From contig NC_084797.1 of assembly GCF_963169125.1 (NCBI RefSeq), positions 87,639,868 to 87,703,867 of the forward strand: 64,000 nucleotides of DNA, written 5' to 3'. The DNA comes from Humulus lupulus (lineage: Eukaryota > Streptophyta > Magnoliopsida > Rosales > Cannabaceae). A model generated the notes under the pieces. It saw only the letters and a program-made list of their open reading frames with translations, searched no databases and was not told where the DNA came from. The position numbers and the translations under genes were made by a program. Shown here piece after piece: positions 41,867 through 53,375 of this stretch; positions within the stretch are counted from its first letter, which is position 1, and the number at the start of each line of letters is the position of its first letter.

Positions 41867-43671
41867 TTTGCTGGTAATAAATAAGTACAAATAAATATTA
41901 TTATTATATTTAGAAAAATAAATATCAAAGTTTCGGAAATTAAACGTGATGCATGAGCACAATTAAAACACATAAAATAAAGAATAATTTCCACGATAAA
42001 ATTTTCTAACAATTAAAGTGCCGCCTTAGGGTCGGTCAAATTAATTTTAGAGAATTTGTAAGACATTCTTATCTTTATTATTTAATACTTAAAATAACTC
42101 TTTATTTTCTCTTTTAAACATTAAAGTACCGCTTAGTTTGGTCAAGTTATGATTATCCACTCTCAAGCTTAATCATAACTTTGTGAGTGTAACCCATTAT
42201 TTCGGAGTTCATGACTTAACTTAGGTCATGCCGCCTTAGGGTCGGTCAAGCCTAAAATACATCATTAGTTCCTATCTATGTAAGAAATATAACCTTGCTA
42301 TTGATATGTCCAGACACCTTCCTTAGGGGGACGAAAACAAAGCCGTCGCGAGGCGCTATTCATATCTCACGGTGTCATATTAATAATGGAGACCATGGGT
42401 TATGTTTGAGATATCAACCCTCTCCCACTCACTATTTTGAAATAAGTGTTTTTAACCTAATTAATTCCAAATTAATTATAGTTTCTTTAAACTTTATGAA
42501 CACAATTAAAATTGGAAAGAAAGCGAGTTTCTAGGTCCATGTCCAATTTTAAATTACCAATCATGTTCATCTAAACTTTACTAAAAAAACACTTTTTAAA
42601 ATAAAGTTGGTTTAAAGAAATTAAGTCATAAAGAATTAAAAAAATTGGTGTGATATTTTACCAAGTTTTCAAAATAAAACTAAGTAATTTACATGCAATT
42701 GATTTCACAAAACAATTCATATAAACATATAGGACAATCCTAATAATCATGTTTCTACTAATGAGATGCATGATTATAACTGTGTGGGTTTTCATGTATG
42801 GCATACAATGCATGAACATGTTATCAATCACATTAACCACATGAAAAAAATTATTTAAATAAATAAATAAACAATAAATGTTGAACCGGGTGCTTTTGGG
42901 TATTTCTAATTTTACAACCACTTTATAAAATTACAATAAATAAAATAAATCTGCCTTGATCTCCATCGAGCTTCTTTACTTTACTGTCGGTAGGATATGT
43001 GGCATTGTTGGTCCAGAATAATAATAAGAAAAAAAATTTCAAATTATTTTGATTAATTAAAACAAACTTTTAAATAATCATTATTAAAATCTGAAATAAA
43101 TTTAAATTAAAATCTGTTATTTTGAAAAAATAAAATTTAAATAAGATATTCAAAAAAAGTTTGTTAAGACAACAAAAATATCTCATTATTTAAATATCAA
43201 ATTTCAAAAATAGGATATTTAAACATTTTAAAATTAAAAAAAAACAGATTAATTTCAGAAAAAAAAAATTCAGGACCAGTCAGGCGGGGACATGTGGCGT
43301 CAAACGGGGCCGCCGGGCTGGACTGTACGGATCCGTACGGACACGTCCGTACGGCCGTCCGTACGACGTCCGGCAGCGGCTCGGAGGTCGGCCTCAGAGG
43401 TGCGGTGGCTGAGTTCTGAATCCCGGGCTCCGTTCTGACTTTTGTGTGATCAGAATTACAATTTTATGGTGTCGAAAACCAAATAAAATTACATAAATCC
43501 TATGCCCTTTAATGGCTTACACAATGATCTAATCATAAACAAATCCTAACCCAAAAACACCATACAATTAACGATTCAACATTCCCACATATTCAATCAC
43601 ATTAAGCCATCCATTCATTCATCAAGATAAATAAATGCATAAAATTAAACCCACACAGATTCAATACATAT
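41867..43671 (-). other. Copia leader (left part), no gene
   Basis: 1.8 kb of AT-rich leader. It holds three copies of a short motif related to CCGCCTTAGGGTCGGTCAA (near 42022, 42128 and 42230) and an isolated GC-rich patch at 43270-43420 with four CGTACG cores. The right part of the leader (55996-56008) lies beyond element F. Confidence 0.7.
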
Positions 43672-44269
43672 TGTTGACCCTGATTTTGGGCAACTGACAC
43701 AGAGTCAAAATACGCTTGACGTGGATGAATTGAAAAGAACGTAATGACGAAAAGAATAAGAACAAGATATTTTATAGTGGTTCGGCCCCAGGATCTGGTA
43801 ATAACCTACGTCCACTTAGATTGTTATTGATGTGAGATTCAAAGGAGTGATCAAAGAACTAGGGTTCAATGAGTTTCACTAACCTTTGCAGAACAATACA
43901 ATATGAGTGATATGATAACTCTGATCTCAAGCGATTTAGAAGTCAGAAAAGAAAAAAAAGGATATGCTTCCCTGAGCCCTCTTCTTCTATTTATAAGCTT
44001 AGGGAAGATTTACATTGATTTGTTACAGATATTATTTCCTAAATAATCAGATACTCAGGAAATCATGGGAGAGAATTTCAGATTCCATCATAACTGCCTA
44101 AGATTTCCTCCGCGTGTTACATGCATACGACCAGACTGGTCGTATGAAGAGATCGATCGCATAATGCCGAATATCTTCCTGGTCGATAGTCGAACACAGG
44201 TTTTGCCAGGTGTCAGCCACGTGCAATTAATTCCTGCCATGTCATTCACTTCTGATTTTCGGGATAACA
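43672..44269 (-). repeat. 3' LTR of element F
   Basis: 598 bp, TGTTGACCCTG to GGGATAACA on the plus strand. Contains the perfect dyad CATACGACCAG A CTGGTCGTATG (44124-44146) and, on the minus strand, a TATAAATAG box near 43990. Confidence 0.93.
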
Positions 44270-45102
44270 TTTGCCCCCCAAGTTTGTTTAGTGTGACCAG
44301 TAATAAAGAAACTTAAGGGAACATCCGTTCGTCTTTCCCACGTCTGTCAGAGTCCCCGTGCATTTTCGAAAACCGTGTCATAATTATGTCTAATCAAGCC
44401 TTTTCGGTTTCGAAAAAGACACTTTCGACGGCTTATACACTTCCCCACGTTTCGAAAGTGGGAAGTAATGATTACCACCTTTCTGCCATACCCTCAACCT
44501 TTATAAATAAACTTTTCTTTCCCATTAAGAAAATTTTTATTCACCATTTTCGCCCATATTCTCAAGAACTTGCACCAGAGTTCAGAGCTTCGAATATTAG
44601 TCCGACGTCTAGCCGAAGGTTTTCCAGCTCGAGTCTTCATTTTCTTCCGAATCTCCTCCTTCTCTCAGGTAAGGATTCCATCCTTTAAGCTCTGTATTAC
44701 GCCATGCATGCTATTTTTGTGCTCTGATATGTTTGCGTTCTTGAATAGGGTTTTTAGGGTTTTTGGTATAAACCGTCTAATATTCTGTAGAAGTGCGTCT
44801 TTATACCTTACATGGGTTAGATCAATACTTTGATAGATAGAGTTTCTGATTTGGGATGTTAGGTTGTCGAAAGATTCAACCTTTAAGCTAGACAAAAAAA
44901 CTGAAATTTTTTCCCGCCCTTTAGGAGTTGAAAAAAGTTCTTTTCAGAAAACGTTCTTCTTTCCTTTTTTTTTAACCCACGTTGAAGTTAGCGTAGGATT
45001 AGGATGCTGCTGGCTATTAAGGCACGAGCAACGTTATCCTAGCTTCCCCACACTACTTCGCAGATTGTGTCTTATCTCCTCCATTGTCTGTTTACAGTTC
45101 AT

Positions 45103-45913
45103 ATGCAAGACCCTTGGGGGGGAGAAAGACCTATCGAAGACGAACTCTTAGCCCAACTGCTTGAAGGCGAAGAGAATCCATCCACGTTGATTCAAGAAAT
45201 TCCATTTTCACGCTCTAACCCAAATCCTCCACCAGCTCCTACCCAGAAAATGGCCAGAACAAAAACCAAGGCCAGAAAAAGACACAACCCTTCTCCAAGT
45301 CAGCCTCCTGCTGATGCCCCCTCGACCAGTGGTCGAGGAGAATTCCCTCCTGAGACCGAAGTTCAGGCACGTGCCCATCCTCGTCATGCCAACCAGCCGG
45401 TTGTCGAGTGGCACGTGGTATCTCCGAGCACGGTGACCATTTGCATGGTCTCCAATTATTTAAATAAGTATAATCTGACGGGGGTGACCCTAGTCAGACC
45501 TACCATCGACCAGCGAGCCAACCTGCCAAGGGGGGCTTATAGCACCTGGTTGAGATACCACATTGAGGCGGGTACCACCTTGCCTCTGCATTCATTTTTC
45601 CAAGGGGTGGTTAATTACTTCAGGGTGGCCCCTTTTCAGACTACCCCGAACGGATATAGGATGCTGACCGCGCTCTATATCCTTTACAAACTCAAGAAAT
45701 GGCCAGCCCCCTCCCCTCATGAGGTCAATTATCTATTTGACCTCAAGTCCAACCCCAACCAAGACGGTACGGGGTTCTTCCATTTTTGCCATCAGGAGAC
45801 CGGACGCACCTTCCTGTCCGAGACCACCCATATCTCCAATGTGGGGAAGTATCATCTGGAGTACTTTCTCACGCCTGACATTGCTGCGGACAACCTAGCA
45901 TTCACCCGAGGAG
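45103..45913 (+). pseudogene. Domain exon of the element F antisense gene
   Basis: About 270 residues: an acidic start, a Lys/Arg patch MARTKTKARKRHN (a possible nuclear signal), then VSPSTVTICMVSNYLNKYNL and the core LHSFFQGVVNYFRVAPFQTTPNGYRMLTALYILYKLKKW, ending SNVGKYHLEYFLTPD. I link this to the Pfam family named 'putative gypsy type transposon' from memory of its pattern. Confidence 0.78.
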
Positions 45914-47071
45914 GTAAGGGGAATAACGAGCCTTAAACCAGTAGTTCTTTCCCTTTAAATTTTTCTTGTCATAATACTCCACTGTTCCACTGTACTCCAG
46001 GTCCATGGTTGCGCCCGACCCCCACTCCAGGAATGGAGTCGAGGGCAGCACTCTTAGCTAGCATGTCCAATACTGCTAAGTATGTCAAAAACTTGATCAC
46101 TGAGGCTAACCTTAGGTTGGCTGGCCTTAAGGGCTCCTCTCCTGCGACCAGCGAACCTGCGGCGGGTGGTGTCCATGCTGGCGTGGGATGCGAGCAGGGT
46201 CCCGAGCAGCAACCTCAGGCACCTCCTCCTAGGAGGAGGCCAACTGGGGTGACAATCAGGAAGCCTGCTGTTCCCCAGCGAGCAGCAGAACCGTCGATCC
46301 CCAAGGGCAAGGGGAAACAAAAGGCTGCTGAGCCTGCCGAACAGTCTGACGACTCGTCGGATGTATACGGTACACCGTTCTCGTTTTTAAATAACTTGCC
46401 AATTCCCATCCACCTATTTGATGGGGACGGCAACTTTAGGAACACTCCTTCTTTAAATTCAGATTTCTTCCAGGAACTAGGTAGTTCAGTAGACAATGTT
46501 ACGACCAGTAGGTGTAGCTCGGGTACCTTACTTTTGCAACCCTTATACTCTAACCTCTGTTTCTCTGCGACCCTTTAATCTCATCATTTGAAATGTTTAT
46601 TCTTTGTGCAGGCATGGACTCCGGGGACTTCTTTGCACACTACCAAGCTGCTGCCGATGCTTCTGTCCCGAAGGACAACAAAAGAAAGTAGCAAGACCCC
46701 CTCGAAGAAGCCCGAACTGAAGATGCTCCCACCGACGCTCCCTCCAAGGAGGACTTATCACATCCGCCTGTCCCCGAGCAGCAGACTCCCATGGCTGCCA
46801 ATCCTTGGTCTTCCACAAAGGCCATAGACAAAGAGACTTTTGGATCATTTGTCCGAAGGCTCCCTGCCCAGCCACGTAGTTGGCATGGCCAGGGAGAGAA
46901 TATATCGGCTTTCCAAGCACAAACGCACCCAGGTCGCCATCAACGACACTGCCACAATGGACATCCACGAAATCGTTAACAGAGGGTTGAATGAGATTGC
47001 CAGTGTAAGTTGTCTTTTGCTGCTTTGTCATTTATGCTAAAAAAAATTTCATAACTCATTTTTTTCTTCAG

Positions 47072-47722
47072 GGGTTTTTGTCTTTGACTGCTGGCTGGCG
47101 CCGAGCTGGGGCAATGGTCTCTCGAGAGAAGAACTTTGACTCCAGGCTTGCACAGTCCATGCAAGCACTCGAGAATGAGAAGAAAAAGCTGCTCGAGGAG
47201 AACAAGGAGCTGTGTAAGCTGAACGAGCAGTTATGCGAGGACCAAGCCAACCTCACCCAAGAGCTTCAGGAAAGTCAAGCGGCCCGGAATAAAGTCATCG
47301 ATGAGCGGCACAAATGGAAGGAGAACTGCAAACTCAACACCCAAGAGTGTAAACAGCTCACACTCGATCTGACCGCCAGCAGGGATGAGGCGAAGAAGCT
47401 TGGGGAACGGGTACAGGAACTCGAGGGGCGCATTAAAGAGCTTGAAGAGCACAATCAGGAGCTTGAGGAGGATGGGGCCAGAAATCTGGAGAAGTATAAG
47501 GAAGCCACCTTCCTAAGCTTCTTTGATTTCTGGAAACACAACCGGGGGGCTAGAATCGACTACCTAGCCAAGAATTTGCAACGGTCGCTAATGGCGCAAT
47601 GCACTGCTCGGCTGGAGGCAGAAGAGAAGGCCAAGGCCAAGACCCCTGCTGCTGGTGCTAAGGTTGCTCCTCCAGCTGATAAGAATGCTCCTGCTCCAAA
47701 GGACCCTCCTGCTCCAAAATAA
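47072..47722 (+). pseudogene. Coiled-coil exon of the element F antisense gene
   Basis: About 215 residues. Strong heptads from ALENEKKKLLEENKEL to ELEEHNQELEEDG, then KYKEATFLSFFDFWKHNRGARIDYL, an Ala/Lys/Glu stretch, and a tail of PAPKDPPAPK repeats before TAA. It matches the last exon of the element A antisense gene in architecture. Confidence 0.8.
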
Positions 47723-47830
47723 CTCTCTTTTTTTTATCTTTCACGGTTTTTTGCGGCCCACGGGCCTACTTGTAAAGACAATTTCCTTCTATTGATGCGT
47801 GGGCAGCTTATTCTACTTATGTTTGAACAA

Positions 47831-47917
47831 TTACATCCGAGCAGTACTGCTCGTGGTGTAAAGGTTTTTCCTTTTAATTTCATATTTACATCCAAGCACT
47901 AATGCTTGCGGTGTAAA
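47831..47917. terminator. Two consecutive hairpin motifs after the antisense gene
   Basis: TTACATCCGAGCAG and its mirror CTGCTCGTGGTGTAA (47831-47860) form a near-perfect stem; a diverged second copy (TTTACATCCAAGCA to TGCTTGCGGTGTAAA, 47885-47917) follows with compensating changes. They lie in the likely 3' UTR, 110-195 bp after the stop. The role as a 3'-end signal is a guess. The remaining sequence to 48456 has no gene. Confidence 0.4.
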
Positions 47918-48456
47918 TGTTTGCCTTAATGATATTATAATATTTCTATTATAATACCTGTTCGCATGACCGAACTTAACATAGTACTTTGGTTTGATTT
48001 AACAAAATCATAAATTTTGAAAAATACTCTAAGTACCGTAGCATGCTTTCACTCATTTTGTTCATGTGTTTACATATCTCGTGGTATGCTTTGCTATCGA
48101 TGTACCTTATATGCCCCCCAAGTGATCGAGGAGCTTTAGGTCCTTGGTCACTTGCCTTGACCAAGACCTGTTCGAACATTACTGCTCGTTATGAAATTCA
48201 ACACTTGTAATACAGCAAAACAACACACGTAATGAACAAATACTTGTAAAAATAAATCCACAAAGGTTGGCAAGAATGACTGGCTGCGCACAGTCCCTTA
48301 TAATCTCGTATTAAAATGGACTAAACATGTCTGTACGAGTGATCTTAAAAAAGATCTTACATTTATAAGCGATTAGCCATGCAACGTGGCTAACCCTTTT
48401 TGCTAAACTTGTAAAAAGTAAAATTTAATATAAGCCAGTCCTTTAAAAAGGACTGT

Positions 48457-49776
48457 TCATTGATAATACTTGCGCAGGTGTTCTCCATTCCAATAGCGTG
48501 GAACGAGATCTCCGTTTAGGCGTGCAAGTTTATAAGTGCCCGGGTGAAGGACTTCTTCAATCTGGTATGGTCCTTCCCAGTTTGGCTCGAGTACTCCAGC
48601 AATGGGGTCGCGGGTATTCAAGAAAACTCGTCGTAGCACTAGCTCTCCGACGTTGAATTTTCTTTCTTTTACTTTTGAATTAAAGTACCGGGCGACCTTT
48701 TGCTGGTATGCAGCTACTCGGAGTTGGGCTTTTTCTCGGATTTTGTCAATTGAGTATAGGGACTCCATCATCAGTTGGCTGTTCTGGTCCTGGTCGTATG
48801 TTATGCGTCGATGTGAGGGGGGATCTAACTTGACAGGTAACATAGCCTCATATCCGTAAGCTAAGGAAAATGGGGTATGACCTGTCGCTGTTCGGTGAGA
48901 CGTTCTATACGACCAGAGGACTTCAGGCAGCTGCTCTGGCCATGCTCCTTTAGCATCTTCAAGCCTCTTTTTCAGGGTGTCCTTAAGAGTTTTATTCACG
49001 GCCTCGACTTGCCCGTTTGCTTGGGGATGCGCAACTGAAGAAAAGCTTTTAATAACTCCGTGCCTTTCGCAGAAGTCGGTGAATAAGTCGCTGTCAAATT
49101 GGGTTCCGTTGTCCGAAACGATCTTTCGGGGCAAACCATACCGACAAACAATGTTCTTGATGACGAAGTCAAGAACTTTTTTGGTCGTTATGGTAGCGAG
49201 TGGTTCAGCTTCGGCCCATTTGGTGAAGTAGTCAACTGCCACAACTGCGTATTTCACTCCACCCTTTCCCGTTGGCAGGGATCCAATCAAATCTATCCCC
49301 CATACCGCAAAAGGCCACGGACTCTGCATTTGTTTCAACTCGTTTGGAGCTGCTCGTGGAATTTTGGAGAACCTTTGACATTTATCGCATCTTCGTACAA
49401 ACTCCATCGAATCCTCATTCATAGTTGGCCAGAAGTAGCCTTGCCTTAGAATCTTTTTTGCCAAACTCTGCCCCCCAGCGTGATCTCCACAGAATCCTTC
49501 ATGCACCTCTTTCATTAGTTCCTTAGCTTTTTCTGGTGTAACGTACCTGAGAAGTGGCATGGAATATCCTCTTCGGTACATAACACCATCGACCAGTATG
49601 CACCTAGCGGCTTGCCTTTGCAGAGTTCGGGCCTTGTTTCTATCTGTTGGTAGTATACCTTTTGTCAGATACTCCAAGTAAGGCGCCATCCATGTATTCT
49701 CCATTCGAATTTCCATACTGGCTTCAATTGCTCGTATGCTTGGCTCACTCAATCTTTCTACTGGCACAATGTTCAA
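48457..49776 (-). CDS. Integrase part of the element F polyprotein (open)
   Basis: 439 codons without a stop. HHCC finger: EVHEGFCGDHAGGQSL then RRCDKCQRF. Catalytic core: WGIDLIGSLP (D), IVSDNGTQFDSDLF (D), ANGQVEAVNKTL (E). C-terminal part: VARYFNSKVKERKFNVGELVLRRVF and NWEGPYQIEEVLHPGTYKLARL, ending HLRKYYQ. It is not a free gene: the frame upstream, in other reading phases or with stops, continues the same pol. All catalytic residues are present. Confidence 0.9.
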   Translation of the reverse strand: MNIVPVERLSEPSIRAIEASMEIRMENTWMAPYLEYLTKGILPTDRNKARTLQRQAARCILVDGVMYRRGYSMPLLRYVTPEKAKELMKEVHEGFCGDHAGGQSLAKKILRQGYFWPTMNEDSMEFVRRCDKCQRFSKIPRAAPNELKQMQSPWPFAVWGIDLIGSLPTGKGGVKYAVVAVDYFTKWAEAEPLATITTKKVLDFVIKNIVCRYGLPRKIVSDNGTQFDSDLFTDFCERHGVIKSFSSVAHPQANGQVEAVNKTLKDTLKKRLEDAKGAWPEQLPEVLWSYRTSHRTATGHTPFSLAYGYEAMLPVKLDPPSHRRITYDQDQNSQLMMESLYSIDKIREKAQLRVAAYQQKVARYFNSKVKERKFNVGELVLRRVFLNTRDPIAGVLEPNWEGPYQIEEVLHPGTYKLARLNGDLVPRYWNGEHLRKYYQ

Positions 49777-52475
49777 GGTGTCAACATCTTTCGCGCTCGC
49801 GAGTTTGGCTAAGGCGTCTGCGTTTGAATTCTAATCCCGCGGTATTTGCTGGAGGGTATACTTAGTGAACTAGGCTAGCAGGTCTTTTGTTTTATTCAAG
49901 TAGGCCACCATTTTTAGGCCTCGCGCTTGATATTCCCCTAGAACTTGGTTCACTACCAGCTGTGAATCACTGTAAATATCAAGCGTCTTTATGCCCATGT
50001 CTTTGGCCATTCTCAATCCAGCGAGGAGTGCTTCCTATTCGGCTTCATTATTTGACGCGGTGAAGTCGAACCTAATGGCGTAGTGAAATCGATGCCCTTC
50101 CGGCGTTATCAATATCACTCCCGCTCCTGCGTGGGATTCGTTGGACGACCCATCCGTGAATAACTTCCATGAAGGAGTTTCATCTTGAGGCTCAGGCGCG
50201 CTAGGCTGCTCGCACTGCTCGCTGTCTGGGAGTTCGGTGAACTCTGCATAAGATCAGCCAAGACTTGTCCTTTTACTGCTGCTCACGGTGAATATGTGAT
50301 ATCAAATTGCCCTAATTCGACCGCCCATTTTAATAAGCGCCCAGCCGCTTCTGGTTTCTGGAGGACTTGCCAAAGGGGCTGGTCGGTTAAAACTGTGATA
50401 GGATGGGCTTGGAAGTAAGGGCGCAGCTTCCTTGAGGCCAGGATTAAGCAATATGCTAGCCTTTCGATGGGCGGATATCTCAGTTCTGCTCCGATCAGCC
50501 TCTTGCTTACATAGTAAACCGCTTTGTGTACGCCTTCTTCCTCTCATACTAGTACCGCACTAGCAGCAACTTCAGTGATCGCCAGGTAAATGAACAAAGT
50601 TTCTCCTTCGATTGGCTTTGATAAAATGGGAGGCTGTGGCGTGTGGGCTTTCAAGGCATGGAAGGCTTGCTCGCAGTCTCCTGTCCATTCAAATTTCTTA
50701 TTGCCCCTAAGTAGATTGAAAAAAGGGACGCATTTGTCTGTTGATTTTGAAATGAATCTACTTAGGGCTGCGATTCTCCCGGTAAAACTTTATACATCTT
50801 TGATCCTTTCTGGCGATTTCATATCGATCAGGGCTTTTATCTTGTCGGGGTTAGCCTCGATTCCTCTTGAATTTACAATGAACCCCAAAAACTTCCCTGA
50901 TCCAACTCCGAAGGAACATTTGAGGGGATTTAACTTCATCTGGTATTTTTTCAATACATCGAAACATTCTTGTAAATCCTTCACATGTCCTTCTGCCTTT
51001 TTAGACTTTACCAGCATGTCGTCCACGTATACCTCCATGTTTACTCCGATCAGCTCTTTAAACATGTGGTTGACTAGTCGCTAGTAAGTCACACCTGCGT
51101 TTTTCAGTCCGAAGGGCATTACTTTATAACAGTATAAGCCCGTATCAGTCGGAAAGCTGGTGTGATCCTCGTCAGGGGGATGCATGCTAATCTGATTGTA
51201 GCCCGAATATGCATCCATGGTTGATCTGATCTCGTGTCCTGCAGTAACATCGACCAACTGGTTGATTCTTGGGAGTGGGAAGCAGTCTTTTTGATACGAA
51301 CCACGCCAACAAGTATGACGAAACCCGACACCAAATATGGAACAGCCACCAAGAACACACGAGATTGGAATGGAACCGCGACCCAATGCTTAGCCAAGCA
51401 CGAACCTTGGTATGAGGAAGACGCCACAAACGGGGATGGAATCCGTTTGATAAGTCAGGATGAACGCCACAAGGAATCTCCTTGATAAGTTCAAAAGTTT
51501 CTTCAAGAACTCAAGAAGAAATAAACTCACAATTTCATTCAACATAATCTGATTTTTCCAAATGTTTTGGCAGTCCTTATAAGGACGAAAATTACATGAA
51601 AAGAAGACCCTTGGTCTTCCTAATGAAACCGAAAAATTAAGGACAGCCCCTTTGTCTTCCTAATGAAAACCGAAATTAAAGACAAGCTTTTGTCTTCCTC
51701 ATGAAAACCGAAAAATAAAGACAAAAGGACTATTGGACTCACACAAGTCAAATGTTTGACTTATCACAAAATAAACAAAGACTAAAAAACGTGACTAAAA
51801 TAAAAAGACTCATTAAGCTCCTAAACTCAGTCAACTTTGATGAGTAAGACAAGTCTTTGTTCTCCTTCAATGTTGACCACGGTCTCCTCTTGTTTTAGGA
51901 CTTTGTGGACTAGGCTGTTAAGTTCTTCCTTGAATCTCTTGGCTCGTACTGGACCAACTGGAACTTGACTTGATACTTGGGTCTTGGTGTCCTCATCACT
52001 TTTGGGCAGGCTTTATTGAGGTCTGTAAAATCCACACAGGTTCACCATTTGTCGTTAGGCTTGGGAACCAGCACTGGATTGGAGACCCATGATGGATAAT
52101 ATGCTACCCTGATGAACCCATTCTCCTTTATCTTTCGACTTCTTCTTTTAAGGCTCTCGACCGATCTTTATCGAGCAGCCTTCTTTTTTGTTGCACGGGT
52201 GGAAAGGTCTTGTCTATATTCAGGACATGGCTGATAACTGCAGGGTCTATCCCAGCCATGTCTTTGTGCGACCAGGCAAAGACTTCCTGGTTCCTCCGCA
52301 AAAATTCCACCAGTGTATGCTTTGTGGTTGGTTCTAGGTTTTTCCCGACCTTCTCGACTCTGGTCGGGTCTTTTTCGTCGAGTTGGACCTCTTCCAGGTC
52401 CTCGACGGGTCCAACGTTCTCTTCAAAATCCCCAAAGCGAGGATCTAGATCTCTATCCTCCCTTTGGGCAACACC
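49777..52475 (-). pseudogene. RT, RNase H and archaeal-type RNase H of element F (broken)
   Basis: Right to left: pre-RT linker (FLRRNQEVFAWSHKDMAGIDP), QQKRRLL and ALKEEVER, then VDFTDLNKACPK, then the solo LTR S3 (51292-51998), then DCFPLPRINQLVDVTAGHE, VMPFGLKNAG and the catalytic MEVYVDDMLVKSKK (near 51030-50990). RNase H (LFIYLAI, AVYYVSKRLIGAELRYPPIERLAYCL) lies near 50590-50290, archaeal-type RNase H (HAGAGVILI, NNEAE) near 50140-49880. Several single stops are visible (for example after ASAVLV, after NNEAE, before NSNADALAKLAS), besides the LTR insertion. Confidence 0.85.
51292..51998 (-). mobile_element. G-family solo LTR S3 in element F
   Basis: TGATACGAACCACGCC to GTGTCCTCATCA with perfect TSD CTTTT (51287-51291 and 51999-52003). 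707 bp; about 80-100 bp longer than the LTRs of G1 because of an extra segment near 51828-51960. It splits the RT codons for NKACPK and DCFPLP. Confidence 0.93.
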
Positions 52476-53291
52476 CTATTTGGTGACCTCATCACCGGAT
52501 TGGGCTTGTGTATCAATTTCCATCTGCAACCTATCTGAGGTAGTGCTCTTCGATGTTCCCTTTTTCGCCTTCGTAACTGAGGCGTTATAGCACTCTCTGG
52601 CCTCCCTCTGGTTTCCCAACACGCGTCCTACCCCTGCGTCTGTCGGGAATTTCATGGCCAAGTGCCACATGGAGGTGACGGCCCGTAGATCAACCAGAAT
52701 GGGCCTCCCAATGACGGCATTGTACGCCGAAGGACAATCGACTACTATAAAAGTAGCGAGTAATGTCCTGGTAGCAGGCGCTGTACCTGTCGTCACTGGC
52801 AGTTTGATTGATCTGGCGGGGGCGAGTCCCTCACCAGAGAAGCCGTATATTGTTTGGTTGCGGGGCTCCAGGTCCTTAACGGACAGTTTCATGCGTTCCA
52901 GCGAAGACTTATACAGGATATTCACCGAACTTCCTGTATCGACTAGCACTCTCTTCACCATCATGTTGGCCATTTGGATATCCATGACCAGCGGATCGGA
53001 ATGTGGGAACCGGATGTGTTGGGCATCGCTATCAGAGAAGGTTATTTCGCCCTCTTCTGACCGAGCCTTTTTTGGCGCATGGTCCTCCACAGTCATCATC
53101 TCGATGTCCTGGTCGTGGCGCAGAGTCCGAGCGTATCGTTCCCTGGCCTTTCCGCTATTTCCCGCGAGGTGCGGGCCTCCACAAATGGTTAACAGTGTGC
53201 CAGTCACGGGGGCAGGCTGCAAAGGTGGCGAGCGTTGGCGTGTGGGAGCTTCTCGTTGGGAATTTCCCGAGGCCTGTACGTATCTTCTCAA
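52476..53291 (-). pseudogene. Protease region of element F
   Basis: 271 codons open. LTICGGPHLAGNSGKARERYARTL, then PHSDPLVMDIQMANMMVKRVLVDTGSSVNILY with the aspartic protease DTGS triad, TIYGFSGEGLAPARSIKLPV, and YNAVIGRPILVDLRAVTSMWHLAMKFPTDAG. It ends at a stop (GDEVTK) while related coding continues in the pre-RT linker. The element A protease is cut exactly after the GFS(G/R)EGL motif seen here. Confidence 0.88.
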
Positions 53292-53375
53292 GTGTCCTTG
53301 TCTAATAAGGAACTCGATTTCATCCTTCAGCTGGTTGCATTCGTTGGTGTCATGTCCGTAGTCGTTATGATAACG

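Larger units (their letters stand above)
44498..47722 (+). pseudogene. Opposite-strand multi-exon gene inside element F
   Basis: Plus strand. A TATA box (TTTATAAATAA near 44500), a leader exon to 44668 (CTCTCAG|GTAAGG), an acceptor at 45097 (TTTACAG), start codon 45103. Exon to 45913 (GAG|GTAAGG) encodes MQDPWGGERPIEDELLAQLL and the 'putative gypsy type transposon'-like domain. Next exon 46001-46480 (CTAG|GTAGTT), next 46612-47004 (CCAGT|GTAAGT), last 47072-47722 with a long coiled coil. All joins keep frame where I checked. Two defects lie in the third coding exon: a TAG after KDNKRK near 46690 and a frameshift between about 46810 and 46840 (DHLSEGSLPSHVVGMARERIYRL continues). Role unknown. 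Confidence 0.8.

Noticed and set aside
45103..47722. A host gene captured between elements
   Set aside because: It lies inside element F between integrase and the polypurine tract, and element A has a homologue in the same place, so it belongs to the element.
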